From the NCBI RefSeq assembly GCF_002979865.1, contig NZ_PCPZ01000002.1, positions 62,001-126,000 on the forward strand: a DNA stretch of 64,000 nt, given 5' to 3'. This DNA comes from Arthrobacter sp. MYb214 (GTDB lineage Bacteria > Actinomycetota > Actinomycetes > Actinomycetales > Micrococcaceae). Under the pieces are notes generated by a model. The model did not search any database, was not told the DNA's origin, and was given only the letters and a program-made list of their open reading frames with translations. Positions 42,321-51,056 of the stretch are shown piece by piece (positions within the stretch are counted from its first letter, which is position 1; each line of letters starts with the position of its first letter). The translations under genes were made by a program, and so were the position numbers.

Positions 42321-43658
42321 TTAATCCAAACTCATGCCGCGCGTTTCTGGAGCGAATCGCGACATGAAGACGACGGCTACCAGCACCAGCGCAGTCGCGC
42401 CGGCAAAGAGCCAGCCCAGCCCGACCACTGGCCACAGGGCCGCGAAGAGCAGGGGACCGAAGCCGGCGGCAAAGCGGGACATGGTCGAGGCCCAGCCGAA
42501 ACCGCTGGCGCGCAATTCGGTAGGGTACAGCTCGGAAACGTAGGCATACAGCACGGGAATAGCGACCTGGACCACCACGCCGAAGACCAGCACCCAGGCA
42601 ATCGCGGTCGCTGGGATATGCAGGTTCTGGGCTACGATCACAAGCACGATGCCTGAGATTGGCGCGGAGATCGCCAGCAGCCATTTACGGCCAACCCGCT
42701 CCACCAGCAATGCTGCCAGAACAACGCCCACCAGCCCCATCAGGGCCATCACCGCGGTAGCGAAGAACGAGGCTGACTGGGCCATTCCGGCCTCGGTCAG
42801 AATCGATGGCAACCAGGTCAAGGCCAGGTAGTAGACCAGCAAAATGGTCATGAACAGCAGCCAGCTGGTGGCGGTGATCTTCCAGGAGTACCGCCACAGC
42901 GAGGCGACCTGCTCCCACCAGCGCGGAGCCTTTTCCAATTCCACAGGTGCAATTACGTACTCGCGCTCAGCGGCCCCGGTGCGTTCCACGAGCTGGTCGA
43001 TGACCGCACGGGCCTCGGCGTCGCGGCCCTTGGCTGCCAAGAACAGCGGGGATTCGGGCATGGAGCGTCGTACCAGGTACACCATGAACGCGGGCAGGAT
43101 CATGACCGCCAGGATCAGCCGCCAATTATCGGCGGTGGCCATCACCCACCCCGAAACGAAGAAGGACAGTGCCGCGCCCACCGGCCACCAGCCATCCATG
43201 GCGGTGAGCACGCGTCCGCGCAGCTTGGCAGGGGTGAACTCTCCAACGAGCGCATAGTCCACCGGGATGCAGCCTCCCAGGCCGACGCCGGCCAGGAAGC
43301 GGAAGGCGACGAAGAAGCCGAAATTCGGGGACAGCGCGCCGAGGATGGTGAATAGCGAGAACATCAGAAGCGTCAGGCTGAAGGCGTTCTTGCGTCCATA
43401 GCGGTCGGCGATCCCGCCCCAGAGGAAGGCGCCCACGGCCATGCCCACCAGATTGGAAGTGCCCAGCAAGGCCGCGGTGGGACGGTCAAGCCCCCACTCT
43501 TCGGCGACCAATGGAATCAACGCGCCGTTGAGGGTCACGTCCCAGGCATCGAACATGAAGCCGAGTCCGCCGATAATGAAAATGGTGCCCTGCACCTTCC
43601 ATTTGAACGGCAGCTCTTGCACGATCGATGTGCCAGAAGGCAGGGGTGCGGAAGACAC
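42321..43658 (-). CDS. MFS transporter, sugar/aromatic acid porter type
   Basis: 445 aa, twelve membrane helices. Signatures: FMFDAWDVTLNGALIPLV in TM1, LWGGIADRYGRKNAF between TM2 and TM3, GVGLGGCIPVDYALVGEF in TM4 and a charged central loop of about 60 aa, then SELYPTELRASGFGW before TM11. This fits the AAHS/SV2-like branch that imports small organic acids or sugars with protons. The Asp in TM1 typical for aromatic acid transporters is present. No catabolic gene is next to it, so the substrate is unknown. Confidence 0.88.
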   Translation of the reverse strand: MSSAPLPSGTSIVQELPFKWKVQGTIFIIGGLGFMFDAWDVTLNGALIPLVAEEWGLDRPTAALLGTSNLVGMAVGAFLWGGIADRYGRKNAFSLTLLMFSLFTILGALSPNFGFFVAFRFLAGVGLGGCIPVDYALVGEFTPAKLRGRVLTAMDGWWPVGAALSFFVSGWVMATADNWRLILAVMILPAFMVYLVRRSMPESPLFLAAKGRDAEARAVIDQLVERTGAAEREYVIAPVELEKAPRWWEQVASLWRYSWKITATSWLLFMTILLVYYLALTWLPSILTEAGMAQSASFFATAVMALMGLVGVVLAALLVERVGRKWLLAISAPISGIVLVIVAQNLHIPATAIAWVLVFGVVVQVAIPVLYAYVSELYPTELRASGFGWASTMSRFAAGFGPLLFAALWPVVGLGWLFAGATALVLVAVVFMSRFAPETRGMSLD

Positions 43659-43806
43659 AGTGGTGCACCTTTCGGTGTGCGAGCAGAAATGGTTTGTACC
43701 GCGTGAAGCATAGCCGAAAACCAGGTTCCAGGTGTAGCTCTCTACGCTTCTTCTCCCGCCACGTCAAGGCCTGTTGTCTGCGCCGGCAAGGGGGTAATCT
43801 CTGGAC

Positions 43807-44583
43807 ATGGGAGTAGATTGGACCGCTCTCGAAGAGGCTATACGGGTGACTGCCCTTCGACACGCAGCGGAAGTGATAGCTGGACACCCCGACCAGGACT
43901 TCTATGCCATTGCCTTGCATGGAGTCAGCACCGAGGAAAGCGAAAGCATCGCCATGCCGTTGCTGGCCTTGAACTCGGTGCAGGCCCTGGAACGAGATCG
44001 CCTCACGGAGTCTCGCGAGCAATTGGTGGAACGCGGTGAAGACGCCGATGAGCCTGCCGATTACGAGGACCGTCCCGATGCCGAAGGCGATGGAAGCCTT
44101 GAACCTGAAACCGTCACATTGGAAGACGATTCGCTGCTGATCACGGATTCCGATGATGAAGACGAAGACCAGCCGGATGACGAGGATTCCGACGGGGAAG
44201 ATCTCGACGACGTCTTGGCCTCCTTGGAAGCGGATCTGGAAGACAGCGACGAGGAGAGCTTCTACTCGGATAAGTGGGAACCCAGCGATTGGCACTGGTC
44301 ATCCATTGATTTATGCGAAGATCCCGCGGCCACGCTATGGTCCGAGGCGATGACCGGACTGGCAGCGCGTGATGGCTGGGAACCTACTATCAAGCGCTAC
44401 TATCACACGCTGGTTGCGGTAGCCCGGTCGTTGCGCGAAGAGTTGGGCGAACGGACCAAGGCGGATCTCGTGGCCTATGTCGCAGATGAAGAACATGCAG
44501 AGAAACTTCTGCAGCTTTGCCTGACTGACAAGCAGCTTTCTTCATATTTCCCGCACCTTTCCTCATTGCCGGAAGGGGCTTGA
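43807..44583 (+). CDS. DUF4303-like protein with acidic insert
   Basis: 258 aa. N-terminal part VDWTALEEAIRVTALRHAAEVIAGHPDQDFYAIALHG and the later KWEPSDWHWSSIDLCEDPAATLW resemble DUF4303 proteins of unknown function, often found in immunity-like sets. Between them lies an acidic region (about residues 75-150) with runs such as DSDDEDEDQPDDEDSDGED, which is unlike the family and may be a flexible linker. No toxin gene is adjacent. Divergent from the MFS gene and only 97 nt before purH. Confidence 0.7.
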   Translation: MGVDWTALEEAIRVTALRHAAEVIAGHPDQDFYAIALHGVSTEESESIAMPLLALNSVQALERDRLTESREQLVERGEDADEPADYEDRPDAEGDGSLEPETVTLEDDSLLITDSDDEDEDQPDDEDSDGEDLDDVLASLEADLEDSDEESFYSDKWEPSDWHWSSIDLCEDPAATLWSEAMTGLAARDGWEPTIKRYYHTLVAVARSLREELGERTKADLVAYVADEEHAEKLLQLCLTDKQLSSYFPHLSSLPEGA

Positions 44584-44614
44584 CACGAACTGAAATTCCG
44601 GTGCCTTCCTTGGT

Positions 44615-44620
44615 TAGAAT
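44615..44620 (+). promoter_or_regulatory. Probable -10 box of purH
   Basis: TAGAAT at 44615-44620, 60 nt before the GTG start; TTGACA at 44580-44585 is too far (29 nt) to pair with it. No PurR-type or purine riboswitch structure is apparent in the leader. Confidence 0.35.
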
Positions 44621-44680
44621 GAAGGCGGTGGCCTCTGCGCTGCCCGCCCCATTCATTCTCACCGCCGGGAGAAAAATTTC

Positions 44681-46351
44681 GTGAGTAAGACCGTGCTGGA
44701 CAAAGTCGCTATCCGTCGCGCACTGATTTCCGTCTATGACAAGACCGGCTTGGAGGAGCTGGCCGCTGGATTGCACGCCGCAGGCGTGCAGCTGGTATCC
44801 ACCGGCTCCACGGCCAAGAAGATCGCTGCCGCTGGAATTCCCGTGACCGAGGTCGAGCAGGTGACCGGTTCCCCTGAAATGCTCGATGGCCGCGTCAAGA
44901 CCCTGCACCCGCGCATCCACGGCGGCATCCTTGCGGACCGCCGCGTCACCGAGCACATGGACACCCTCTCCTCGATGGATATCGAGCAGATCGACCTGGT
45001 AGTGGTGAACTTGTACCCCTTCGTGCAGACCGTCGCCTCGGGTGCCTCGCAGGATGAAGTTGTCGAGCAGATCGATATCGGGGGCCCAGCCATGGTCCGC
45101 TCGGCAGCGAAGAACCACGCCGCCGTTTCCATCGTGGTTGATCCAGTTTTCTACCCGCAGGTCATCTCAGCAGCAGCCGAGGGCGGCTTCGATCTGAAGA
45201 CCCGCCAGCGCCTGGCCGCCAAGGCCTACGCTCACACCGCAGCCTACGACACCGCGGTAGCTTCGTGGACCGCAAGCCAGTTCCTGGATGAGGACGGCGA
45301 CGGCGTCATCGACTGGCCAGCCTACGCAGGCGTGGCCCTGCAGCGTGCCGATGTGCTGCGCTACGGCGAAAACCCGCACCAGCAGGCAGCGCTCTACGTT
45401 GACGAAGCCGCTCCAGCCGGCATCGCCCAGGCTGATCAGCTGCACGGCAAGCCAATGAGCTACAACAACTACGTGGATGCAGATGCTGCACTGCGTGCCG
45501 CATACGACTTCGAGAAGCCGGCTGTGGCTGTGGTCAAGCACGCCAACCCTTGCGGTGTGGCCGTCGCTTCGGATGACGCGGCAGATCCAATCGCTGATGC
45601 GCACCGCAAGGCCCACGCTACCGACCCGGTGTCCGCATTCGGCGGCGTCATCGCCGCGAACCGCACGGTCACCAAGGAAATGGCAGAAACCGTCAAGGGC
45701 ATCTTCACCGAGGTAGTTATTGCCCCGGACTTCGAGGCCGAAGCGGTGCAGATCCTCTCCGCCAAGAAGAACATCCGCCTGCTGGCCCTGCCAGAAGGCT
45801 ATGGCCGCAACAAGAACGAGTTCCGCCAGGTAAGCGGTGGCATGCTGGTCCAGGCCGGCGACAAGATCGACGCCGAGGGCGACAACCCGGGGAACTGGAC
45901 CCTTGCTGCCGGCGAAGCTGCTGACGCTGCTACCTTGGCAGATCTGGAATTCGCTTGGAGCGCCGTGCGCGCTGCCAAGTCCAACGCGATTCTGCTGGCC
46001 AAGGACGGCGCTGCAGTGGGCATTGGCATGGGCCAGGTCAACCGCATCGATTCCTGCAAGCTGGCCGTGGAGCGCGCCAACACCCTGGGCGTGAAGGTCG
46101 AGTCCGGCGCGGATGCCGCCGGTGGTGCAGAGAACGCTGACGCGGCTGCTTCCGAGCAGCGCGCGCAGGGCGCGGTTGCTGCCTCGGATGCGTTCTTCCC
46201 GTTCGCCGATGGCCTGCAGATCCTGATCGATGCCGGCGTCAAGGCTGTTGTGCAGCCGGGCGGCTCGGTACGCGATGAGGAAGTCATCGCGGCAGCGAAT
46301 GAAGCAGGCATCACGATGTACTTCACCGGTGCACGCCACTTCTTCCACTAG
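44681..46351 (+). CDS. purH: Bifunctional AICAR formyltransferase / IMP cyclohydrolase
   Basis: 556 aa. Last two steps of IMP synthesis. The IMP cyclohydrolase domain (1-150) starts [18 protein letters not shown] and has GGILADRR; the AICAR transformylase domain (200-556) has [38 protein letters not shown] with the catalytic Lys and His, and [15 protein letters not shown]. Ala-rich insert [19 protein letters not shown] near 475-495 is an actinobacterial-type extension. Start GTG at 44681, GGGAG upstream. Confidence 0.97.
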   Translation: MSKTVLDKVAIRRALISVYDKTGLEELAAGLHAAGVQLVSTGSTAKKIAAAGIPVTEVEQVTGSPEMLDGRVKTLHPRIHGGILADRRVTEHMDTLSSMDIEQIDLVVVNLYPFVQTVASGASQDEVVEQIDIGGPAMVRSAAKNHAAVSIVVDPVFYPQVISAAAEGGFDLKTRQRLAAKAYAHTAAYDTAVASWTASQFLDEDGDGVIDWPAYAGVALQRADVLRYGENPHQQAALYVDEAAPAGIAQADQLHGKPMSYNNYVDADAALRAAYDFEKPAVAVVKHANPCGVAVASDDAADPIADAHRKAHATDPVSAFGGVIAANRTVTKEMAETVKGIFTEVVIAPDFEAEAVQILSAKKNIRLLALPEGYGRNKNEFRQVSGGMLVQAGDKIDAEGDNPGNWTLAAGEAADAATLADLEFAWSAVRAAKSNAILLAKDGAAVGIGMGQVNRIDSCKLAVERANTLGVKVESGADAAGGAENADAAASEQRAQGAVAASDAFFPFADGLQILIDAGVKAVVQPGGSVRDEEVIAAANEAGITMYFTGARHFFH

Positions 46352-46368
46352 TCGAGCCGCGTCGTGAG

Positions 46369-46412
46369 GAAGGCTGCTGCCAAGACATCCAAATGTCTTA
46401 GCAGCAGCCTTC
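46369..46412 (+). terminator. Terminator after purH
   Basis: Two-part hairpin: 12-bp outer stem GAAGGCTGCTGC with its complement (46369-46380 and 46401-46412) and an inner AAGACAT/ATGTCTT stem, followed by TTC. Confidence 0.85.
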
Positions 46413-46636
46413 TTCGCTTGCTGGCAAGCTGCCAGCAGATAGGCACCAAGCTTACTATGACGGCCGCCGTATGCGGGCTCTGCTCCCGTCCTCGGTACAA
46501 ACCGGCAAATCGACTAATCCATCTGATTGCCTAGGGAGAATGCCAGTTTCTGAACAGCCTAATGGGTAGGGTTCTCTTCGGGGGTCGAGCAGGTGGAATG
46601 GAATTAATCGGGTCCGACGCAATATTATGTGAAGTT

Positions 46637-48604
46637 ATGGATACTGATAAGTCACGTCCAAGAAGTTCAGCAGACAGGTCTGGAGAAGTTTCTTCGGCTT
46701 CTCCAGATATGCAAGAAAGTTCGGGGAAGAAGGCCAACAAGGTTAAGAACGCATTGCGCGGTGTCGCGAAGGAACCAGCATTTGGGATCCACCCAGGTTT
46801 GATTCCGGGGATCAGCGTTGAGGACACCGGAATCAAGTTTTCGACGCGCCGCAGCGTCTTCGTTGTGGCGTTGCTGGTTTCAACCGCGGTCTTGGTCTGG
46901 GCCATTTTCGCGCCGAGCAATCTGAACCTGGTGGGAACGACCATGCAGAGCTGGGTCGTGGAAAACTTCGGCTGGCTCTTCAATCTCACCGTGGTTGGAA
47001 TCGTCATTTTCATGCTGGTGGTCGGCTATGGTCCGACGGGGAAGATCCGCCTCGGCGCCGATGACAGCGTTCCCGAGTTCTCGACAATTTCCTGGATTTC
47101 GATGCTCTTCGCTGCGGGGTTGGGCATTGGCTTGATCTTCTACGGCCCGCTTGAGCCGTTGAGCCACTTCATCACGCCGCCGCCTTCGACAACTGCCGAA
47201 GCGGAATCCGCGGCAGCGGTGCTTCCAGCCATGACCGACTCGATTTTGCATCAAGCCAGCTTCGCATGGTGCATCTATGCGTTGGTGGGCGGAGCCTTGG
47301 CGTATGCGTCCTACCGTCGCGGTCGCCTGCCTCTGATCTCCTCGCTCTTCGAACCGGTATTCCCCGGAGGAAATAACAAGGTCCTGGGCAAGATCATCGA
47401 CATCTTCGCGGTGCTGGTGACCCTGTTCGGCACTGCAACCTCGCTGGGCATCGGCGCGCTGCAGATTCGTACCGGAACGAACATCATTACCGGGCTGGAG
47501 CTGGGCAACGGATATGTTGTCGTCGTGATCAGCATTCTGACCGCGGTCTTCACGCTGTCGGCCGTAGCCGGGATCAAGAAGGGCATTCGCCTGCTTTCTA
47601 ATGCGAATATGACCCTCGTCGTAGCCATGGCCTTGTTCGTGCTGGTCACCGGACCCACGGTCTTCATCCTGGACTTGGTTCCTACCTCACTGATTGCCCT
47701 GATCGGCAACTTGCCTGAGATGCTTACCGTTGCCGCGAGTCAGGGCGAGGTGCAGAAGGAATACTTGACCGCCTACACGACTCTGTATTGGGCATGGTGG
47801 ATCTCGTGGTCGCCATTCGTGGGCATGTTCATTGCAAAGATTTCCAAGGGCCGCTCCCTGCGCCAATTCGTGACCGTGGTGGTCTTTGTACCGGCCGCGA
47901 TTTCCATCATCTGGTTCGTCGTTTTCGGTGGCAGTGCCATCTGGATGCGGATGACCGGGCAAGACATGGAGGTGAAGAACTCAGGTGAGAATGTCATGTT
48001 CGATCTGCTCTCGAATCTTCCCTTCAGCCCGGTGATGTGGGTGGTCTGTTTGGTGGCAATTCTGGTGTTCTTCGTGACGGCAGCGGATTCCGCAGCCAAT
48101 GTCATGGGCTCGATGTCCCAGTCCGGTCGACCCGAGCCCTCCAAGCCCGTGACCATTGTGTGGGCTGTCGCCCTCGGCCTGATTGCCATGTTCCTGCTGC
48201 TGGCCGGCGGACGCAACGCGCTGTCTGGCTTGCAGTCGATCATGGTAACCTGCGCCTTGCCGTTCACCGTGATCCTGATCGGCGTGATGATCTCCTGGGC
48301 CATGGACCTGAGCAATGATCCGCTGATGATCCGCCACCGCTATGCGGTCGAGGCGATCCGCGGCGGTGTCCGCCGGGGCATCGACGAGCATGGCGATGAC
48401 TTCGTCTTCGGCGTGGCCGCAGTGCCCGAGGAGGAAGGTGCGGGCGCGGACTTCGAAAGCGATGACCCGGCGCTAACCGAGTGGTACACGGATACCGGAG
48501 TGCTGGATATCGTGGAAGTGAAAAAGGAACTGACCGATGAGTCCACGACGCCTAAGGGAATCGAGGCCAAGCACGAGGAGCTTGGCGATTCGAAGCAGTC
48601 CTGA
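46637..48604 (+). CDS. BCCT family transporter (glycine betaine/choline type)
   Basis: 655 aa from ATG at 46637; ATG 46598 and 46562 are alternatives without better ribosome sites. Twelve helices; hallmark segment YWAWWISWSPFVGMFIAKISKGR (in two parts WAWWISWSP and FVGMFIAKISKGR) with the Trp box that binds trimethylammonium groups. The N-terminal 60 aa are charged and the C-terminal 100 aa acidic, as in osmotically regulated BetP-like carriers. Imports a compatible solute with sodium or protons. No solute synthesis genes are adjacent. Confidence 0.92.
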   Translation: MDTDKSRPRSSADRSGEVSSASPDMQESSGKKANKVKNALRGVAKEPAFGIHPGLIPGISVEDTGIKFSTRRSVFVVALLVSTAVLVWAIFAPSNLNLVGTTMQSWVVENFGWLFNLTVVGIVIFMLVVGYGPTGKIRLGADDSVPEFSTISWISMLFAAGLGIGLIFYGPLEPLSHFITPPPSTTAEAESAAAVLPAMTDSILHQASFAWCIYALVGGALAYASYRRGRLPLISSLFEPVFPGGNNKVLGKIIDIFAVLVTLFGTATSLGIGALQIRTGTNIITGLELGNGYVVVVISILTAVFTLSAVAGIKKGIRLLSNANMTLVVAMALFVLVTGPTVFILDLVPTSLIALIGNLPEMLTVAASQGEVQKEYLTAYTTLYWAWWISWSPFVGMFIAKISKGRSLRQFVTVVVFVPAAISIIWFVVFGGSAIWMRMTGQDMEVKNSGENVMFDLLSNLPFSPVMWVVCLVAILVFFVTAADSAANVMGSMSQSGRPEPSKPVTIVWAVALGLIAMFLLLAGGRNALSGLQSIMVTCALPFTVILIGVMISWAMDLSNDPLMIRHRYAVEAIRGGVRRGIDEHGDDFVFGVAAVPEEEGAGADFESDDPALTEWYTDTGVLDIVEVKKELTDESTTPKGIEAKHEELGDSKQS

Positions 48605-48642
48605 ACGCTGCGCTTCCTGGGATGCAGCGGCAAGAAACCTTT

Positions 48643-48686
48643 GGGGCCGGGCAGGGCACCGAGTAATCGAAGGCCCGCGCGGCCCC
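48643..48686 (+). terminator. GC-rich terminator after the BCCT gene
   Basis: GGGGCC (48643-48648) pairs with GGCCCC (48681-48686) and GGGC with GCCC inside; AAACC before and ATTT after. A weaker hairpin CGCTGC/GCAGCG lies just upstream, starting 2 nt after the stop. Confidence 0.6.
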
Positions 48687-48796
48687 ATTTGCCTGATCGC
48701 CGCACGGAGCCCTGATCACCTTCATATTGGCGTTTTCAGCTGAACCGGCATGCGGGTGAGCTGCCACAGTAATTTAAAAGCGCAAAAATTCGAAAA

Positions 48797-48807
48797 TTGT
48801 TGAACAA
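48797..48807. promoter_or_regulatory. GntR operator copy 1 (TTGTTGAACAA)
   Basis: 11-bp palindrome with a single odd central base, 93 nt before the Nramp-like gene. The same 11-mer (reverse orientation) recurs at 48821-48831 and at 57339-57349 before pxpA. Confidence 0.65.
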
Positions 48808-48820
48808 CCCGTTGCAATAG

Positions 48821-48831
48821 TTGTTCAACAA
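48821..48831. promoter_or_regulatory. GntR operator copy 2 (TTGTTCAACAA)
   Basis: Second copy, 24 nt centre to centre from copy 1 and in reverse orientation, so two FadR-like dimers could sit about two helical turns apart. Confidence 0.65.
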
Positions 48832-48862
48832 CCTGTATTGTCTTGTGCGTTACATTGATTCT

Positions 48863-48876
48863 GTGACAGCTGTCAC
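48863..48876. promoter_or_regulatory. Perfect 14-bp palindrome GTGACAGCTGTCAC
   Basis: Lies 24 nt before the ATG of the Nramp-like gene, near where transcription should start. Different sequence from the 11-bp repeats, so it may bind another regulator. Confidence 0.4.
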
Positions 48877-48899
48877 CACTATCGCATTGGAACGTCATC

Positions 48900-50117
48900 A
48901 TGGCACTTCCTGAGTCAACATCCCAAAGCAGCAAGGCGCGGCGCACGGCGCTCCTAGGCGCCATGTTCCTGATGGCCACCAGCGCCATCGGACCGGGCTT
49001 CATCACCCAAACCACAGAATTCACGGTCCAAATTGGCGCGGCCTTCGCCTTCGCCATTGTCGTCTCCATCCTTGTGGACATCGCGGTCCAGCTGAACGTC
49101 TGGCGCGTGATCGGGGTATCCGGAATGCGTGCCCAGGAACTGGGCAACAAAGTCGTCCCTGGCATCGGTTGGGTACTGGCCGCACTGGTATTCATCGGCG
49201 GCATGGTCTTCAATATCGGCAATATCGCCGGCACTGGCCTGGGCCTGAACGCCATGCTGGGTGTTGATGCCAAAATTGGCGGCGCCATCTCCGCGGCCAT
49301 CGCCATTCTGGTCTTCCTGTCAAAGAAAGCCGGCATGGCATTGGACCGCATTGTGGTGATGCTGGGAGCCGTCATGATCCTGCTGATGCTGTACGTGGCA
49401 ATTGTCGCCGCCCCACCGGTGGGCGATGCGATCCGCAACGTGGTGCTCCCCGAGAAGATCGATTTCTTGATCATCACCACCCTGATCGGCGGCACCGTTG
49501 GCGGCTACATCACCTACGCCGGCGCCCACCGCATGATCGATTCGGGCACATCGGGCGTGGAGCATGTCAAGTCGATCTCCAACATCTCGACCCTGGCAAT
49601 CATCGTCACCGGTGTCATGCGCGTGCTGCTCTTCCTGGCGATCCTCGGCGTTGTGGCTGGCGGCGTAGCGCTGACCAGCGACAACAAGGCTGCCGAAGCT
49701 TTCGGCCACGCCGCCGGCCCCATCGGCATCCGTGCTTTCGGCATCATCCTCTGGGCTGCCGCGCTGACCAGTGTGATCGGTGCCGCCTACACTTCGGTTT
49801 CCTTCATCACCAAGCGCACCACACCGGAGCGCACCCGCAACCTGATCACCGTGGCTTTCATCGTGGTCTGCGGGATCATCTACCTGTTCCTGGGCAAGGC
49901 GCCGGCAACCCTGCTGATCTTCGCCGGAGCCTTCAACGGTCTGATCCTTCCTGTGGGCTTCGCAGTACTGCTCTGGGTCGCATGGCGCCGCCGCGACCTG
50001 ATGAACGGATACAACTACCCCAAGGCCCTGCTGGTCATCGGTGCCTTGACCTGGCTGCTCAGCGTCTACCTCGGCTGGAACTCGATTTCGGGTCTGGCAG
50101 CCCTCTGGAACGGCTAG
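48900..50117 (+). CDS. Nramp-superfamily transporter lacking the metal-site motif
   Basis: 405 aa, eleven membrane helices of the LeuT-like Nramp fold. The unwound part of TM1, DPGN in metal transporters, reads AIGPGFITQTTEF here, and the TM6 A/M-P-H motif is replaced by GGYITYAGAHRM. Metal transport is therefore unlikely; the protein belongs with Nramp-related carriers seen next to DUF1445 and 5-oxoprolinase genes. 13 nt separate it from the DUF1445 gene, so the two form one operon. Substrate may be 5-oxoproline or another amino acid derivative; this is inference. Confidence 0.85.
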   Translation: MALPESTSQSSKARRTALLGAMFLMATSAIGPGFITQTTEFTVQIGAAFAFAIVVSILVDIAVQLNVWRVIGVSGMRAQELGNKVVPGIGWVLAALVFIGGMVFNIGNIAGTGLGLNAMLGVDAKIGGAISAAIAILVFLSKKAGMALDRIVVMLGAVMILLMLYVAIVAAPPVGDAIRNVVLPEKIDFLIITTLIGGTVGGYITYAGAHRMIDSGTSGVEHVKSISNISTLAIIVTGVMRVLLFLAILGVVAGGVALTSDNKAAEAFGHAAGPIGIRAFGIILWAAALTSVIGAAYTSVSFITKRTTPERTRNLITVAFIVVCGIIYLFLGKAPATLLIFAGAFNGLILPVGFAVLLWVAWRRRDLMNGYNYPKALLVIGALTWLLSVYLGWNSISGLAALWNG

Positions 50118-50130
50118 GAGCCAAGCAATC

Positions 50131-50940
50131 ATGAAGGACCTGAAGAGTCTCGGGCATTCCGAACGTGCGGCGATGGCCCCAAGCGAAGCCCGCGAATTGT
50201 TCCGTGCCGGGCAGGTGCTGCCTACCGCCGGGATCAGCGCTGGATATGCGCAGGCAAATCTGATCATCGTTCCCCAGGAGCTGGCCTTCGATGTGCTGCT
50301 CTTTGCCCAGCGCAATCCCAAGTCCTGCCCGATCCTCGGTGTCCTGGAGGCGGGGCAGACCAGCAACGAGTTGCTGGCAGGCGGGGACATCCGTACCGAC
50401 GTGCCGAAGTACATGGTTTACGAAAACGGGGTCAAGGTGGATGAGCCCACCGACCTGTCAGAGTACTGGCGGGATGATCTGGTGACCTTCATTGTCGGCT
50501 GCTCGTTCACCTTCGAGAGCGCACTGATGGAAAGCGGCATTTCCATCGCGCATATCGACCAGGGCGTGAACGTGCCAATGTACAAGACCAATATCCGCTC
50601 GCAGTCGGCCGGAGCGATGTCCGGTCCGATGGTGGTCTCCATGCGTCCGATTCCTGCCTCGCAGGTTGCCGACGCGGTACGCATTACCTCGCGCTATCCA
50701 GCTGTGCACGGGGCTCCAGTGCATATCGGGAACCCCCAAGAGCTGGGCATAGCAGATCTGGGGTCACCTGACTTCGGAGATGCAGTGCAGATCCCGGAAG
50801 GGACGATTCCGGTGTTCTGGGCCTGCGGCGTCACGCCGCAGGCAGCAGTGATGGAGTCCCGCCCGGCCTTGGCCATCGGCCACGCACCGGGGCACATGCT
50901 CATCACGGATATCAGGGATTCCCAATACCAGGTTCCCTAG
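50131..50940 (+). CDS. DUF1445 putative hydro-lyase (YcsI; D-glutamate cyclase-like)
   Basis: 269 aa. Family motifs: PTAGISAGYAQANLIIVP, FIVGCSFTFESALMESGI, VNVPMYKTN, GPMVVSMRPIP, HIGNPQELGI and PVFWACGVTPQAA. The mammalian mitochondrial relative DGLUCY interconverts D-glutamate and 5-oxo-D-proline, and bacterial copies lie beside pxp genes. AGGAG lies 10 nt before the ATG. Co-transcribed with the Nramp-like gene and probably under the same GntR regulator as pxpA. Confidence 0.88.
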   Translation: MKDLKSLGHSERAAMAPSEARELFRAGQVLPTAGISAGYAQANLIIVPQELAFDVLLFAQRNPKSCPILGVLEAGQTSNELLAGGDIRTDVPKYMVYENGVKVDEPTDLSEYWRDDLVTFIVGCSFTFESALMESGISIAHIDQGVNVPMYKTNIRSQSAGAMSGPMVVSMRPIPASQVADAVRITSRYPAVHGAPVHIGNPQELGIADLGSPDFGDAVQIPEGTIPVFWACGVTPQAAVMESRPALAIGHAPGHMLITDIRDSQYQVP

Positions 50941-50950
50941 CACATAGACC

Positions 50951-51053
50951 GAACGGGGCGGCCTCACCCCAAGGGGGCCGCCAAGTTCCCACCAGGGCCT
51001 TTGGCACTGGATCGAACGCGGTGGCCTTCCCCCAAGAGGCCGCCGCGTTCCCA
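50951..51053. terminator. Duplicated terminator hairpin, two tandem copies
   Basis: Two direct copies of about 40 nt (50951-50991 and 51014-51053) share the frame GAACG.GG.GGCC...CCCCAAG...CCGCC..GTTCCCA. Each folds into a hairpin; the second pairs GAACGCGGTGGCC with GGCCGCCGCGTTC almost perfectly. They lie between the convergent DUF1445 and adenine deaminase genes. Confidence 0.75.
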
Positions 51054-51056
51054 TGT

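Noticed and set aside
45167-46348. 393-aa open frame opposite purH
   Set aside because: Shadow of purH with no ribosome site and no domain.
48900-50117. Manganese/iron transporter MntH
   Set aside because: Fold matches, but the DPGN metal motif is missing.
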